Assembly (NCBI GenBank): GCA_021604505.1
Contig: BQJC01000001.1
Location: forward strand, 894,218-958,217
DNA length: 64,000 nucleotides
Origin: Nitrospinaceae bacterium
GTDB lineage: Bacteria > Nitrospinota > Nitrospinia > Nitrospinales > VA-1
Direction of reading: 5' to 3'
Shown here: positions 1 to 13,721 of the stretch, one piece after another
Layout: each line of letters opens with the position of its first letter
How positions within the stretch are numbered: position 1 is the first letter of the stretch
Translations under genes and position numbers: made by a program
The notes under the pieces: generated by a model
Databases searched by the model: none
Told to the model about the DNA's origin: nothing
What the model saw: the letters and a program-made list of their open reading frames with translations, nothing else

Positions 1-198
1 TATAACAAGCAAAAACCATAAAATTTCATGAAATTCCTTAAAAAACGCATAAAATTTAATAAAAATTAAAGAATTTGCTGGAAAATTTCGATAAATATTA
101 GTAAAGTCACGCTGGTTGAAATGTGAATCTAGGTAAATAGATTGATATTCATAGGAAATCTATTAAAAAAACAACGGTATTGGAGTGTAGGAGTCTGT

Positions 199-876
199 AT
201 GACACTCCGGGTTCCTTGTATCACTCTACTGGCCATTTTGGTGCAAACCCTGCTCCTGGGTGGGTCGGAGGCCACGTCCTTGAGCGTTGCAAATTTTTCC
301 GCGCAACAGGAGCCGGGACAGGGCCGTTTTCTGGTGGCTCACTTGCAAGACAACGACGGTGATGAGGATGATAGCAACGACGAAAACGACCGGGACGAAG
401 AGGATCGGGATGACGAGAAGCGGCACAAGAAATATAAGAAGTGCCATTACAAGAAACATTTCCATTTTTGTGGTCCCAGGTCGCTGAGGCTGAAAACGAT
501 TGACGATCTCAAATTCGGCAGAGTGATTGCCGATTCTCAGCAGGGAGGAAGCGTGGTCATTCACGCGGATACAGGGTCGAAAACAGTGAATCAATTATAC
601 GATGCCGGCGGATTTCACAGCCGGGCGCAGTTTGAGATCAAGGGGAAGCCGTACAAAAAGTTTGTCATTGCGCTCCCAGACAAAATTACTCTTCCTGCCA
701 ATACCGGGATCAGGTCGAGAGTGGGAAGATTCACAGTTTTCCCGTCCACCATAGGAAGATTCGGGCGGGACGGAAAAGCCAGAGTATTTATAGGCGGGAC
801 GTTAAAACTGGGGCCAACGAAACAGGGAGGCGAAGGTTCCGGTCCGGTGCCTATTTATGTGGACTATGTTCGATGA
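199..876 (+). CDS. Secreted DUF4402-like surface-fibre subunit with charged linker
   Basis: Probably an exported structural subunit of the fibre encoded by this locus. The start at 199 is preferred over an upstream TTG at 142 because TAGGAG lies six bases before the ATG and the protein then opens with a signal peptide (MTLRVPC followed by a hydrophobic stretch). Residues of about 50-90 form a very acidic run of Asp/Glu that switches abruptly to Lys/His/Cys-rich sequence (RHKKYKKCHYKKHFHFC). The C-terminal 120 residues carry an LKFGRV motif and a final beta-strand (IYVDYVR), resembling DUF4402 domains. It precedes two clear DUF4402 genes, a chaperone and an usher-like gene. The acidic-basic hinge is unusual and could bind cations or matrix polymers; that role is inference. 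Confidence 0.6.
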   Translation: MTLRVPCITLLAILVQTLLLGGSEATSLSVANFSAQQEPGQGRFLVAHLQDNDGDEDDSNDENDRDEEDRDDEKRHKKYKKCHYKKHFHFCGPRSLRLKTIDDLKFGRVIADSQQGGSVVIHADTGSKTVNQLYDAGGFHSRAQFEIKGKPYKKFVIALPDKITLPANTGIRSRVGRFTVFPSTIGRFGRDGKARVFIGGTLKLGPTKQGGEGSGPVPIYVDYVR

Positions 877-1098
877 GTTTAGAAGCATGTTTTAGCAGTG
901 AGGGGGCACGTGTAAATTTGCCGGAATGCAGGGGAGAAATTCTCGGCTCATTTTAAACTTCAAGAAGGAGATATTGAAATTTGAGGAGGTGATTCAACTC
1001 GAGTCGCAAGGATTATAGGAAAGATAAAAGCAGGTCTTTTTTGTAATACGAGCAAGTGGTTTGCTGTTTTATTAACTTTATTGCAGGAGAATTTCTCA

Positions 1099-1614
1099 AT
1101 GAACAGAATGATGTTTTTCAAATCTACTTTCATGGCTTTTTTGGTTGCAGGGCTGATGGCTTTTACTGTTTCTCAGGTGAGTGCAGTTCAAGCGACCTTT
1201 GATGCGGCGGTTGAAATCCTGGCTCCACTGGAAATAGATGAAGACGTTCCGCTGGATTTCGGTCAGATTGTAAGACCGACTGCTGATGAAAACGAATTTC
1301 AGCTGCTTCCCGCAGGTGGCCCCGTGATCGTTACAGGAGCGGGAGATGGCACCCATGTTGATGGAACTCAAGTTCCCGGCGATTTAAGTATCACCGGTGG
1401 TGCAGTAGGTGGGTCGGGTGCGGCGGTCACAGACATAACGGCTTTGCCATTGGCCTGCACTCTAGGAGGGGTGACTCTGACGGATGTCGCGTTAACAGGC
1501 ACCCCTGGTACGACCCCATTCAATGTCGCTGTGGGTGGTACGGTTGAGGTTACAAGTGGTGCTGCATTGGGTGCCGGAACTTGCGCCTACACCGTAGAAG
1601 CGCTCTTTAATTAA
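1099..1614 (+). CDS. DUF4402 fimbrial-type subunit
   Basis: 171-residue exported protein with a signal peptide (to about residue 29, SQVSA), then a beta-rich domain with the DUF4402 hallmark LDFGQIV at residues 52-58 and a closing strand ending CAYTVEALFN. Two cysteines (LACTLGG and GTCAYT) could form a disulfide. The start at 1099 is chosen because AGGAG lies nine bases upstream; a TTG at 1081 lies before that site. DUF4402 proteins are commonly encoded with PapD-like chaperones and usher-like outer-membrane proteins, both of which follow here. Most likely a major or minor fibre subunit assembled in the periplasm and exported to the surface. Confidence 0.72.
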   Translation: MNRMMFFKSTFMAFLVAGLMAFTVSQVSAVQATFDAAVEILAPLEIDEDVPLDFGQIVRPTADENEFQLLPAGGPVIVTGAGDGTHVDGTQVPGDLSITGGAVGGSGAAVTDITALPLACTLGGVTLTDVALTGTPGTTPFNVAVGGTVEVTSGAALGAGTCAYTVEALFN

Positions 1615-1623
1615 ATTGGCAAA

Positions 1624-1655
1624 AACCGGAGGACGAGGCGACGAAGCCTCCGGTT
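1624..1655 (+). terminator. Strong intergenic stem-loop after the first DUF4402 subunit gene
   Basis: ACCGGAGG at 1625-1632 pairs with CCTCCGGT at 1647-1654, with a further A-T pair outside and a 14-base loop. No long T-run follows, so it may be a partial terminator or a 3-prime mRNA stabiliser that raises expression of the upstream subunit over the downstream genes. Confidence 0.45.
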
Positions 1656-1698
1656 GTTACCAAAATAGTGTTCACAATATTCAAAAGAAAGCTTTGAC

Positions 1699-2211
1699 AT
1701 GAAAAATGTAAGCTTTTCAAAAGTTATCCAGATGGTATTCATGACCTGTGTGATAGCTGTTGCGGCGACAAAATCGGAAGCAGTCCAAAAACCTCTTCTG
1801 TCCGATATTGAGATTTTGGATCAAATTCCGATTCAGTTGAATGAAAACCAGCAATTGGACTTTGGGAAGATCGTTCCTCCAGACACCGGAATTCAGATTT
1901 TTATAGTCACTCCGGCGGGTGTGGGGTCTCCAAAAATTCCAGGCGCAAACGGTGCGTTTATCCTCAGCGATGAACAGCAAGGGTTGATAGATGCCACCGG
2001 TGAAGTTGGAGCTACGTTTACAGCAAACGGATCGGTCGGTCCCACCCCGTGCACTTTGGCGGGAACGACACTCACTGCAGTTGCACCCGAACTCACCACG
2101 GGAACGTTTCCGGATCAAATCAAAGTTGGCGGAACGCTCACTGTGGACGGCGACATTGTTACGGCGGGCACGGGTTTATGTGAGTACACTCTGGATGTAA
2201 ACTACAACTGA
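1699..2211 (+). CDS. DUF4402 fimbrial-type subunit, second copy
   Basis: 170-residue paralogue of the preceding subunit. It has a signal peptide ending near ATKSEA, the LDFGKIV motif at about residues 53-59, two cysteines (PCTLAG, GLCEYT) at positions equivalent to those of the neighbour, and a terminal strand ending LDVNYN. It shares the layout (signal, LDFG, Cys-TLxG, Cys-xYT, end) but differs in the middle, as expected for subunits occupying different places in a fibre. It lies 84 bases downstream of the first subunit and is followed by another stem-loop before the chaperone gene. The ribosome-binding site is weak. Confidence 0.72.
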   Translation: MKNVSFSKVIQMVFMTCVIAVAATKSEAVQKPLLSDIEILDQIPIQLNENQQLDFGKIVPPDTGIQIFIVTPAGVGSPKIPGANGAFILSDEQQGLIDATGEVGATFTANGSVGPTPCTLAGTTLTAVAPELTTGTFPDQIKVGGTLTVDGDIVTAGTGLCEYTLDVNYN

Positions 2212-2217
2212 TTCTGG

Positions 2218-2262
2218 GAATAGCCTTCGGAGAAGAAACTTATTTTTCTTCCAGGGCTATTC
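2218..2262 (+). terminator. Long stem-loop after the second DUF4402 subunit gene
   Basis: GAATAGCC (2218-2225) pairs with GGCTATTC (2255-2262), and an inner GGAGAAGAAA pairs with TTTTCTTCC. A second short hairpin, AGCCTGGG with CCCAGGTT, follows at 2293-2312. Without a clear T-run these look like attenuating or stabilising structures between the subunit genes and the assembly genes. Confidence 0.45.
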
Positions 2263-2436
2263 GGAATCATTCATAGCAAAAAGTGGAGGCCCAGCCTGGG
2301 CTTACCCAGGTTGGTCTCTTCCGCTTGTCCCAGAAGTTTTCCTCATTTCCTTCTTTTTGATTCAGACATCAAAATTTCTGCGCAAATTATGACTCCAAAG
2401 GTACAAACAATTTCAGGAAAGGAAGTGAATAATATC

Positions 2437-3321
2437 ATGCAAATGACCACTCAACCCCTCGTTAAAATTATGGGTCAGTTAAAACTTGCAGCCCGTTTGC
2501 TGATCGGTTTTTTCCTTATTGGGCCGTCAGGGACGGTCTATGGGCAGGACTTGGGAGTCAGCGTGAGCCCCAAGCGCGTGGTTTTTGAAGGCCGTCAGCG
2601 TACCACGGAAGTGACTCTGTTGAACAAGTCCAATAAAACGGTCACTTACCGGGTGTTTTTTAGAAACATGCGCATGAAGGAAGACGGGTCTTTCGAAAAG
2701 GTTGAAGAAGCGATGTCTGGAGAAAAATTTTCCGACCAGTTGATCCGTTACTCGCCGCGGCAGATCACCGTTCCTCCGCGCGGATCGCAATCGGTGCGTT
2801 TATTGTTACGCAAGCCTCGTAAATTGCCTCCAGGGGAATACCGTTCCCACCTTTTCTTCCAGAGCCTGCCATCTCGCGATACCGGAAAATCCATTGACGA
2901 TGAACTGGTAGGGAAGAATGAACTCAAAATCAAACTGGTCGCTATTTTATCACTCTCCATACCGGTCATTGTTCGCAATGGAAAGCTGGAAGCGGATGTT
3001 GGACTGTCCAATCTCGACCTGAAAGCTCCAGAAACGAAGAATACCCCATCGGTTCTTTCCGCGAACCTGAATCGCAAAGGAGAGCGGTCGATTTTTGGTG
3101 ATGTGCAGGTGATCTTTAAGCCGGTCAAAGGCCGTCATTTTACTTTAGCTGAACTGAGGGGTCTCTCTGTCTATACCCCCAATAAAACTCGCAAACTCGA
3201 GATGCCTTTACGAATCCCGGAAGGGGAACAATTAAAAAATGGAAGCCTGTACGTGGTTTACAAGGAAACCAAGGATGCGGGAGGCGCCATACTGGCCAAG
3301 GCCAAACTGCCTGTTCCATAA
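2437..3321 (+). CDS. PapD-like periplasmic pilus chaperone
   Basis: About 294 residues: a hydrophobic signal segment (LKLAARLLIGFFLIG) followed by two Ig-like domains. The N-terminal domain has features of fimbrial chaperones: SVSPKRVVFEGRQR at the first strand, VTLLNKSNKTVTYRV, then SPRQITVPPRGSQSVRLL preceding the inter-domain hinge and PGEYRSHLFF. Such chaperones bind nascent subunits by donor-strand complementation in the periplasm and hand them to the outer-membrane usher, which is encoded 21 bases downstream. Several upstream starts are possible (TTG at 2311, ATG at 2389); 2437 is chosen because a GGAAAGGAAG site precedes it and the signal peptide becomes N-terminal. The start is uncertain; the family assignment is fairly secure. 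Confidence 0.72.
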   Translation: MQMTTQPLVKIMGQLKLAARLLIGFFLIGPSGTVYGQDLGVSVSPKRVVFEGRQRTTEVTLLNKSNKTVTYRVFFRNMRMKEDGSFEKVEEAMSGEKFSDQLIRYSPRQITVPPRGSQSVRLLLRKPRKLPPGEYRSHLFFQSLPSRDTGKSIDDELVGKNELKIKLVAILSLSIPVIVRNGKLEADVGLSNLDLKAPETKNTPSVLSANLNRKGERSIFGDVQVIFKPVKGRHFTLAELRGLSVYTPNKTRKLEMPLRIPEGEQLKNGSLYVVYKETKDAGGAILAKAKLPVP

Positions 3322-3342
3322 CCTTTACCTGTCCTATATTTG

Positions 3343-6312
3343 ATGCGGTTTTTGGCAATAATAGGGATTGTTTTGACATTTATTGCGCTGGAAGCCGTGA
3401 CTTCGAATCCCGCAACCGCAAGACAAGTTGGGTCCCTCCCGGACCTCAATCGACAAGAAAGCGTCTTTGATTCTTCCGAGCCGGAAGAGCTGGTCTTAGC
3501 GGTTTATTTTGGCAAATATATTCTAAGTAAGGGGATCATCGGCTATCTTCATAAAGGCGGTGTGCAATTGCCGCTGGAAGACATTGTCAGTCTTCTCGAG
3601 TTTGCCATTCAGGTCGACCCCGAAACAGGCCGGGCATCGGGCTGGTTTCTAAACGAACAACGCCGTTTCGCACTGGATGTCAATAAACGCAAGGCGGCTG
3701 TCGAGGGCAAGGTATTCAAGTTGGACCCCGGTCTGATCTCCACCCGGCCCGACGGCATTTATGTCGACACCAGTCTCCTTTCCAGATGGTTCCCCGTCGA
3801 TTTTCAGTTTAACGTTGCGCAATTAGCCATCGGAATCACCTCCCGCGAACCGTTGCCTTTTGAGCAACGCCTGGATCGGGAAAAAACTCGCAACCAAACC
3901 GGGTTTTCCAGTGAAAAACTGCAATACCCGCGTGTCACGACTCCCTACAAACTCATCGATTGGCCGGCCCTCGATTTCAGTTACAATTTCGATTACCGGA
4001 GCGAAGGAGATGCGGCGCAATCTATATACAGCGGCGTTTTAGGCGGCGACCTCCTATACATGAACTCCGAATTGTTCCTGTCCGGAGATGAACGGGACAC
4101 GCTGAGCGATGCCAGACTCCGGCTGGGGCGTAAAGACCCCGATGGGAATTTGCTCGGGCCTCTGCGCGCCCGTGAAGTTTCTTTGGGAGATATTTTCAGC
4201 CCGCAGATTCCGTTGATTTCCGACAGCACGGCAGGGGCCGGTTTTGAGATTTCCAGTTTTTCAATCGATCAGAGAAGCGAGTTCGACAGGATCAACCTCC
4301 GAGGCGAACTGCCCGTCGGTTGGGAAGTGGAACTTTACCGCAACGAGGTTTTACTCGCATCTCAGGTGACACCGAACGCGGCAGGGCGGTTTGATTTTCG
4401 CAATGTCCCGCTTTTATTCGGCAACAACATTCTGCGGCTGGTTTTTTATGGCCCGCAAGGGCAAAAACGCGAGACCGTCCGGCGCGTCCTCGTGGGAAAG
4501 GAGCAAACCCGTCCCGGAGAGCATTCCTTCCGGTTTGGCGCAAACCTTCAGGACCAGGACTTGTTTCAAGTGCGGGAAAACTCGGGAAACGATCAAACGG
4601 AAGGAGAGGGCCGTTGGTTTGGCGAGTACGAACACGGCATCACCAATTTATTTTCTGTTGCCGGAAACTTTGCCAGCCTTCCCCTGGAGGACATAAACGA
4701 AAGACAGAATTTTGCCTCCCTGGGCCTTCGCGCTTCCCTCTTCGGGGCTTTTTCAAGGCTGGACGTCACTAAGGACGACAACGGCGGCACAGCACTGCAA
4801 GTGGCGACACTGACGGATATTTCGGGCATCAATCTGTTTCTTCAGCACGGCCAGTTTTTCGATTTTATCAGCGAACAAGTGGAAAGCTTCAGTGATGCTC
4901 TGGAGAGCCGGTCGAATATGAGATTGGATGGGACGATTCCCATGGGAAAATTGCCGCGAATTCCATTCAGCATCACCGGGGAAATGGAACGCCGGGAATC
5001 GGGCAGAACAGAGGTCGATTTATCCAATCGATTGTCGATGACCCTAATAGGGATTTCGTTTTCGCACACGCTCAACTGGTTTCTCAATCGTGGCGGAAAC
5101 ATTGAACCTTTTTCCAGAGGTGACGGTTCTTTTTTGGTCAGCGGGAGAATCCAGCGGCTTTCGCTTCGCGGCACCCTCGATTATGACGTTCGGCCTGAAT
5201 CAGAGTTCAGGCGCGTTTCCGTCACCGGCGATTATGCCCTTTCCAATGATTTCAGTACCCGAATGTCGATCAATCGCGAACTGAACGGCGACAAGTTGAC
5301 TACTTATTTGGCGGGGCTCAATCGCCGCTTCAAAATCTTTGCTGTGGGTCTGGACGCAACGTACTCGGATGACGGCGAGTATTCCCTGGGAACGTCCCTG
5401 ACGTTCAGCCTGGGGCGGGATCCCCGACGCGATCGCTGGATCATGACCTCGGAGAAAATGGGCACCACAGGGGCGGCTTCGGCCCGCGTGTTCCTCGATA
5501 GAAATCAGAATGGACGATTCGACAGACCGGACAAGCCTCTCAAAGGGGTCAAATTCAAGAATGGGGGAAAAGATGTTCAAACCGACAAAAGAGGGCTGGC
5601 CTTCCTGCCGGGGCTTTCCAGCTACCGTCCAGTGCCGATCACCGTGGATCCCGAAAGCCTCGAAGACCCATTCTGGAGTATAGACCAAAATGCCAGAGAG
5701 GTGGTCCCTCGACCGGGGAGAGCCGCGCTGGTTAACTTCCCTGTGGTACCCACCGGAGAGGTTGACGGAACAGTGTATTTAGTCAAAGGAGATTCGGAGA
5801 CCCAAGTTTCCAGTGTCGAAATGCAACTGCTGAGAAAAGACAGCGATAAACTGCACCGACGGTTAAAGAAAACCATCGGCAAATATTATATCAACTCAAG
5901 GGGAAGGATGGCCCGGAAAGTAAATCTTTGGGCAAACAGGAAAACATTTCCGCCTATCGATTTTCGAAAAGGAACTCTTTCCCCGAATCGGTTCATAGAG
6001 CAGTTCGGTTTGCCCACCGAGGAGTTACTGCAGGAAACGGTTGGCCAAGTGGTTCAAACTATAAAAACGGAATACGATGGTTTTTATCTGTTTTCAAAAG
6101 TTCCGCCGGGCCGATATATTGTTCGCGTTTCCCCCAGGCAAATCAAGCGTCTGAAGCTTGCGCCTCCTCCAGACCGGGAAGTCTGGGTGAAAAGTGCAGG
6201 AACCATCGAAAGCGGTCTCAATTTTGTTCTTCAACAGATCGACAGCCCTCAAAGCGAAGACCCCTTATTAGCGGAGAATCCCCTCGAAGTCTCCCGGTTG
6301 CCCGGCCCGTGA
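3343..6312 (+). CDS. Usher-like outer-membrane assembly protein of the DUF4402 fibre system
   Basis: 989-residue exported protein with a signal peptide (MRFLAIIGIVLTFIAL). The N-terminal part contains short strand-forming repeats. The segment around residues 320-375 (LRGELPVGWEVELYRNEVLL, then GRFDFRNVPLLFGNNILRLV) resembles the plug and barrel-proximal region of ushers. A long beta-barrel-like stretch with alternating polar and hydrophobic residues runs to about residue 710. A calcium-loop-like motif DRNQNGRFD follows near residue 725, opening carboxypeptidase-regulatory/SdrD-like Ig folds, and the C-terminus (FSKVPPGRYIVRVSP) has the same style. Ushers form the secretion pore for chaperone-delivered subunits. 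This one is longer and more divergent than FimD or PapC, so it is called usher-like. The ATG at 3343 follows a TTG at 3340; either could be used. Confidence 0.6.
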   Translation: MRFLAIIGIVLTFIALEAVTSNPATARQVGSLPDLNRQESVFDSSEPEELVLAVYFGKYILSKGIIGYLHKGGVQLPLEDIVSLLEFAIQVDPETGRASGWFLNEQRRFALDVNKRKAAVEGKVFKLDPGLISTRPDGIYVDTSLLSRWFPVDFQFNVAQLAIGITSREPLPFEQRLDREKTRNQTGFSSEKLQYPRVTTPYKLIDWPALDFSYNFDYRSEGDAAQSIYSGVLGGDLLYMNSELFLSGDERDTLSDARLRLGRKDPDGNLLGPLRAREVSLGDIFSPQIPLISDSTAGAGFEISSFSIDQRSEFDRINLRGELPVGWEVELYRNEVLLASQVTPNAAGRFDFRNVPLLFGNNILRLVFYGPQGQKRETVRRVLVGKEQTRPGEHSFRFGANLQDQDLFQVRENSGNDQTEGEGRWFGEYEHGITNLFSVAGNFASLPLEDINERQNFASLGLRASLFGAFSRLDVTKDDNGGTALQVATLTDISGINLFLQHGQFFDFISEQVESFSDALESRSNMRLDGTIPMGKLPRIPFSITGEMERRESGRTEVDLSNRLSMTLIGISFSHTLNWFLNRGGNIEPFSRGDGSFLVSGRIQRLSLRGTLDYDVRPESEFRRVSVTGDYALSNDFSTRMSINRELNGDKLTTYLAGLNRRFKIFAVGLDATYSDDGEYSLGTSLTFSLGRDPRRDRWIMTSEKMGTTGAASARVFLDRNQNGRFDRPDKPLKGVKFKNGGKDVQTDKRGLAFLPGLSSYRPVPITVDPESLEDPFWSIDQNAREVVPRPGRAALVNFPVVPTGEVDGTVYLVKGDSETQVSSVEMQLLRKDSDKLHRRLKKTIGKYYINSRGRMARKVNLWANRKTFPPIDFRKGTLSPNRFIEQFGLPTEELLQETVGQVVQTIKTEYDGFYLFSKVPPGRYIVRVSPRQIKRLKLAPPPDREVWVKSAGTIESGLNFVLQQIDSPQSEDPLLAENPLEVSRLPGP

Positions 6313-6345
6313 TAAAACAGTTCCTGTAAAAAAAAAATAATGCCC

Positions 6346-11386
<5,041 letters not shown>

Positions 11387-11390
<4 letters not shown>

Positions 11391-12712
11391 GGCCGCGATT
11401 CTCCCTTCGGGGTTGCCAAAGGTTGATGGCCAGGCGCCAGAGGTTCTCCTATGAGCCGCTCCACATCCGCAACCGCCTTATGATGAGTTGCCAGCGCTTC
11501 AAGGTATTGACCTTGAGCTTCAAAAAATATTTTTTGACTGTCCAGAACATCCAGATAGCCAAACTTGCCAAAACGATACCCTTCGTTAACTCCGTCGAAA
11601 GCTTTTTGCGCGCCGGGAAGTATATTGGTTTTGATTTCAATCACCTGTGAATGGGAAAAATCCACGGTGTTGTAAGCTTCCAAAAGAGTTTTGGTGACTT
11701 TCAACTCCGCGGCGCGTTTTTCCGCATTGACTTTGGCCAGTTTATGATGGGCCTCGCTAATGGCTCCCTGGTTTCGGTCAAACAACTGCAAAGGAATGGA
11801 AAATCCAAAAATCAGGGTGTTGTCGTCCGTTTCCTCAATGCGCCTGAAACCTCCGATGAGGTTGAGGTTGGGGATTCTTTTAGAAAATTCCCGATCCAAA
11901 ACAGCCTGCCTTTGCTCCAACTCCGTCCCCCACCGTTGAAGGTCAGGATTGTCCGCCAAGCGATCCATCAATTGTTCCAGAGAAGGGAGTGGGGAAATCG
12001 CAAACAAATCCCCCAAAGCGGATTCAAATGCCGGTTGATTGTTTTCCCAATGGATGGAAAGATTCCGGCGGGCAATTTTGAGTGCTCGCTTTTCTTTTGC
12101 GAGCTTGATTCGCATGGAGGAGACAGTGATTTCCGCTTTGGTTTTCTCTAAGGAGGCCACTTTTCCCGCTTTAACCCTTTCAGTGACCGCGTTAAGGAAT
12201 TTTTCTCCAAGGCCTTCGAGATTTTGTGCGAGAAGCACTTTTTCCTGAGCTTTCAACACATCGACATAGGCTTTGGAAACCTGCGTCAACACATCCATGC
12301 GCTTGGTTTCATAATCCCAACCCGCCAGTTCTCCGGAAAGATCATCGGCCCGCAAGCGGGCGCCTCTCTTACCACCAAGCTCTATCAATTGACTGAGCTG
12401 AATGGTTGTTTGTGATTGACTGAAGCCATTAAAATTCCCGGACCCTGCGGCGTCTTCCACCAAAATATCGAATTGCGGGTTGGGAAGAAGCCCCGATTGC
12501 AAAGCACGGGCCTCGCGGGCGCGTTGCTCCGCGGAAAAAGCCTCAAGCTCCGGGTCTTTGAGCAATGCCAGTGAAAGCGCTTTTTGCAGAGTGATGGATT
12601 TTGTCGGATCCTTGATGAGTTCGATGGAACCCTCCGTGCCTGCAAAGCTGGAATTCGGAATTAAGATAAGCAAAAACAGCCCAAACCTTAAAAAGTTCAG
12701 AGATCGTTTCAT
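11387..12712 (-). CDS. czcC: TolC-family outer-membrane channel of the metal-efflux system (CzcC-like)
   Basis: About 441-residue outer-membrane factor. The start at 12712 follows an AGGA site and gives a signal peptide (MKRSLNFLRFGLFLLILIP, cleavage near SSFAG). The tandem repeat typical of TolC proteins is visible: two halves beginning ITLQKALSLALLKDPELEAF and LADNPDLQRWGTELEQRQAV, each followed by long amphipathic helices rich in Ala, Lys and Glu. It provides the trans-envelope exit duct for CzcAB. It is the second gene of the operon, 141 bases downstream of the small His-rich gene. Confidence 0.88.
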
Positions 12713-12852
12713 GGGTTTTTCCTGGATAAATTCGGAACATAGGGACCCCTGCAAATTCATTCCAATGGAAATGAAAAAGCAATAGTCCACGCAGAAAAAA
12801 CCAAAAAGGTTCGTTCCGATGTTAAGAAAATCAGTGATAAATCAGAAAAGAA

Positions 12853-13305
12853 TTAAACGAAACGAAGGGGCGGGGAACGTTCTTTGGGAGTATCTCTTAA
12901 ACCTGAATACTCAAAGTCCAGCAGGTCCTGTAAAAAGGGGTGGAATGAGGCCGGTTCGGAAACAAAAAATGGCTTTTGAGTATTTCCGCTCTTAAAAGTC
13001 TTGAACGTTTTGATGGGGTGGACGCTTGATTTTTGAAGGGTGACTTCAAAATAATTTGTTTCAGAATCAGTGTCAGAGTGAGAATGATGCTCTTCTTCCT
13101 GCCAGGGGGTTTTTGCATCATGACCGATTAATCGAACAAAGCCATTCAACTCATTCGAATGGAAATGCCCTTGATGAGTATGCTGAGACAGTTCACTTGG
13201 ATGAGTGTGAGAGTTGTCCGGGTGATAATGGAAAAACGGCAGTCCCAATAAAAGAACAGCCAGGGCAACGATCAATCCGGATTTTCTTTTGGCAAATCCA
13301 ATCAT
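12853..13305 (-). CDS. Small His-rich envelope protein heading the metal-efflux operon
   Basis: 150 residues with an N-terminal hydrophobic segment (SGLIVALAVLLLGLPFF) followed by a His-rich stretch (HYHPDNSHTHPSELSQHTHQ, then HFH) and a second cluster (EEEHHSHSDTDSE). This suggests a membrane-anchored or exported periplasmic metal-binding protein. The start at 13305 (ATG) is preferred over a TTG two codons upstream. No named family is recognised. Position first in the czcCBA-like operon suggests metal buffering or sensing in the periplasm, comparable in idea to CzcE, CzcI or CusF, though no sequence match to those is claimed. Confidence 0.65.
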   Translation of the reverse strand: MIGFAKRKSGLIVALAVLLLGLPFFHYHPDNSHTHPSELSQHTHQGHFHSNELNGFVRLIGHDAKTPWQEEEHHSHSDTDSETNYFEVTLQKSSVHPIKTFKTFKSGNTQKPFFVSEPASFHPFLQDLLDFEYSGLRDTPKERSPPLRFV

Positions 13306-13721
13306 AGTCAAAGTAGAATGACCCGCTAAAATTTTTCACATGAGATTTCTACATTATAACAAAACCATTAGTAAAATCATTACTTTATTCTATTCAATGA
13401 ATCACACCCTGACCCGGTTCTAATTTGAACGATCCTTTTTAATTTAAACCTTCAAAGAAAAACTCAATTCGTTTTCCGAGCAGAGGCTATCTAAAACCCT
13501 ATTTTGCCCCGGCCCGTTTTGAAAAGCTGGATAACGGCATAAAGCATTGAAAAAATGCGTATTAAATGGGTTTCCCGGAGAGGGCTTTGGGGTGAAAAAT
13601 GCGGGAGGGAGCAAGATGGGCTTAGAAAAGACGGGAAGAATCCAAGTTCTTCTTTAAATTATTGAGATTAGTCCGTCGCGGCGAATACTTTGGATTTTAT
13701 TTTAAGAGAGATACATAGGTT
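13306..13721. other. Intergenic region upstream of the metal-efflux operon
   Basis: 416 bases without a convincing gene. The part nearest 13306 is AT-rich and should hold the promoter of the minus-strand metal operon; the remainder is the downstream region of the sensor-kinase gene. No RNA gene or clear terminator was recognised. Confidence 0.4.

Noticed and set aside
6313-6345. Terminator at the A-run between convergent genes
   Set aside because: The A/T run near 6327-6339 is not preceded on either strand by a convincing stem.
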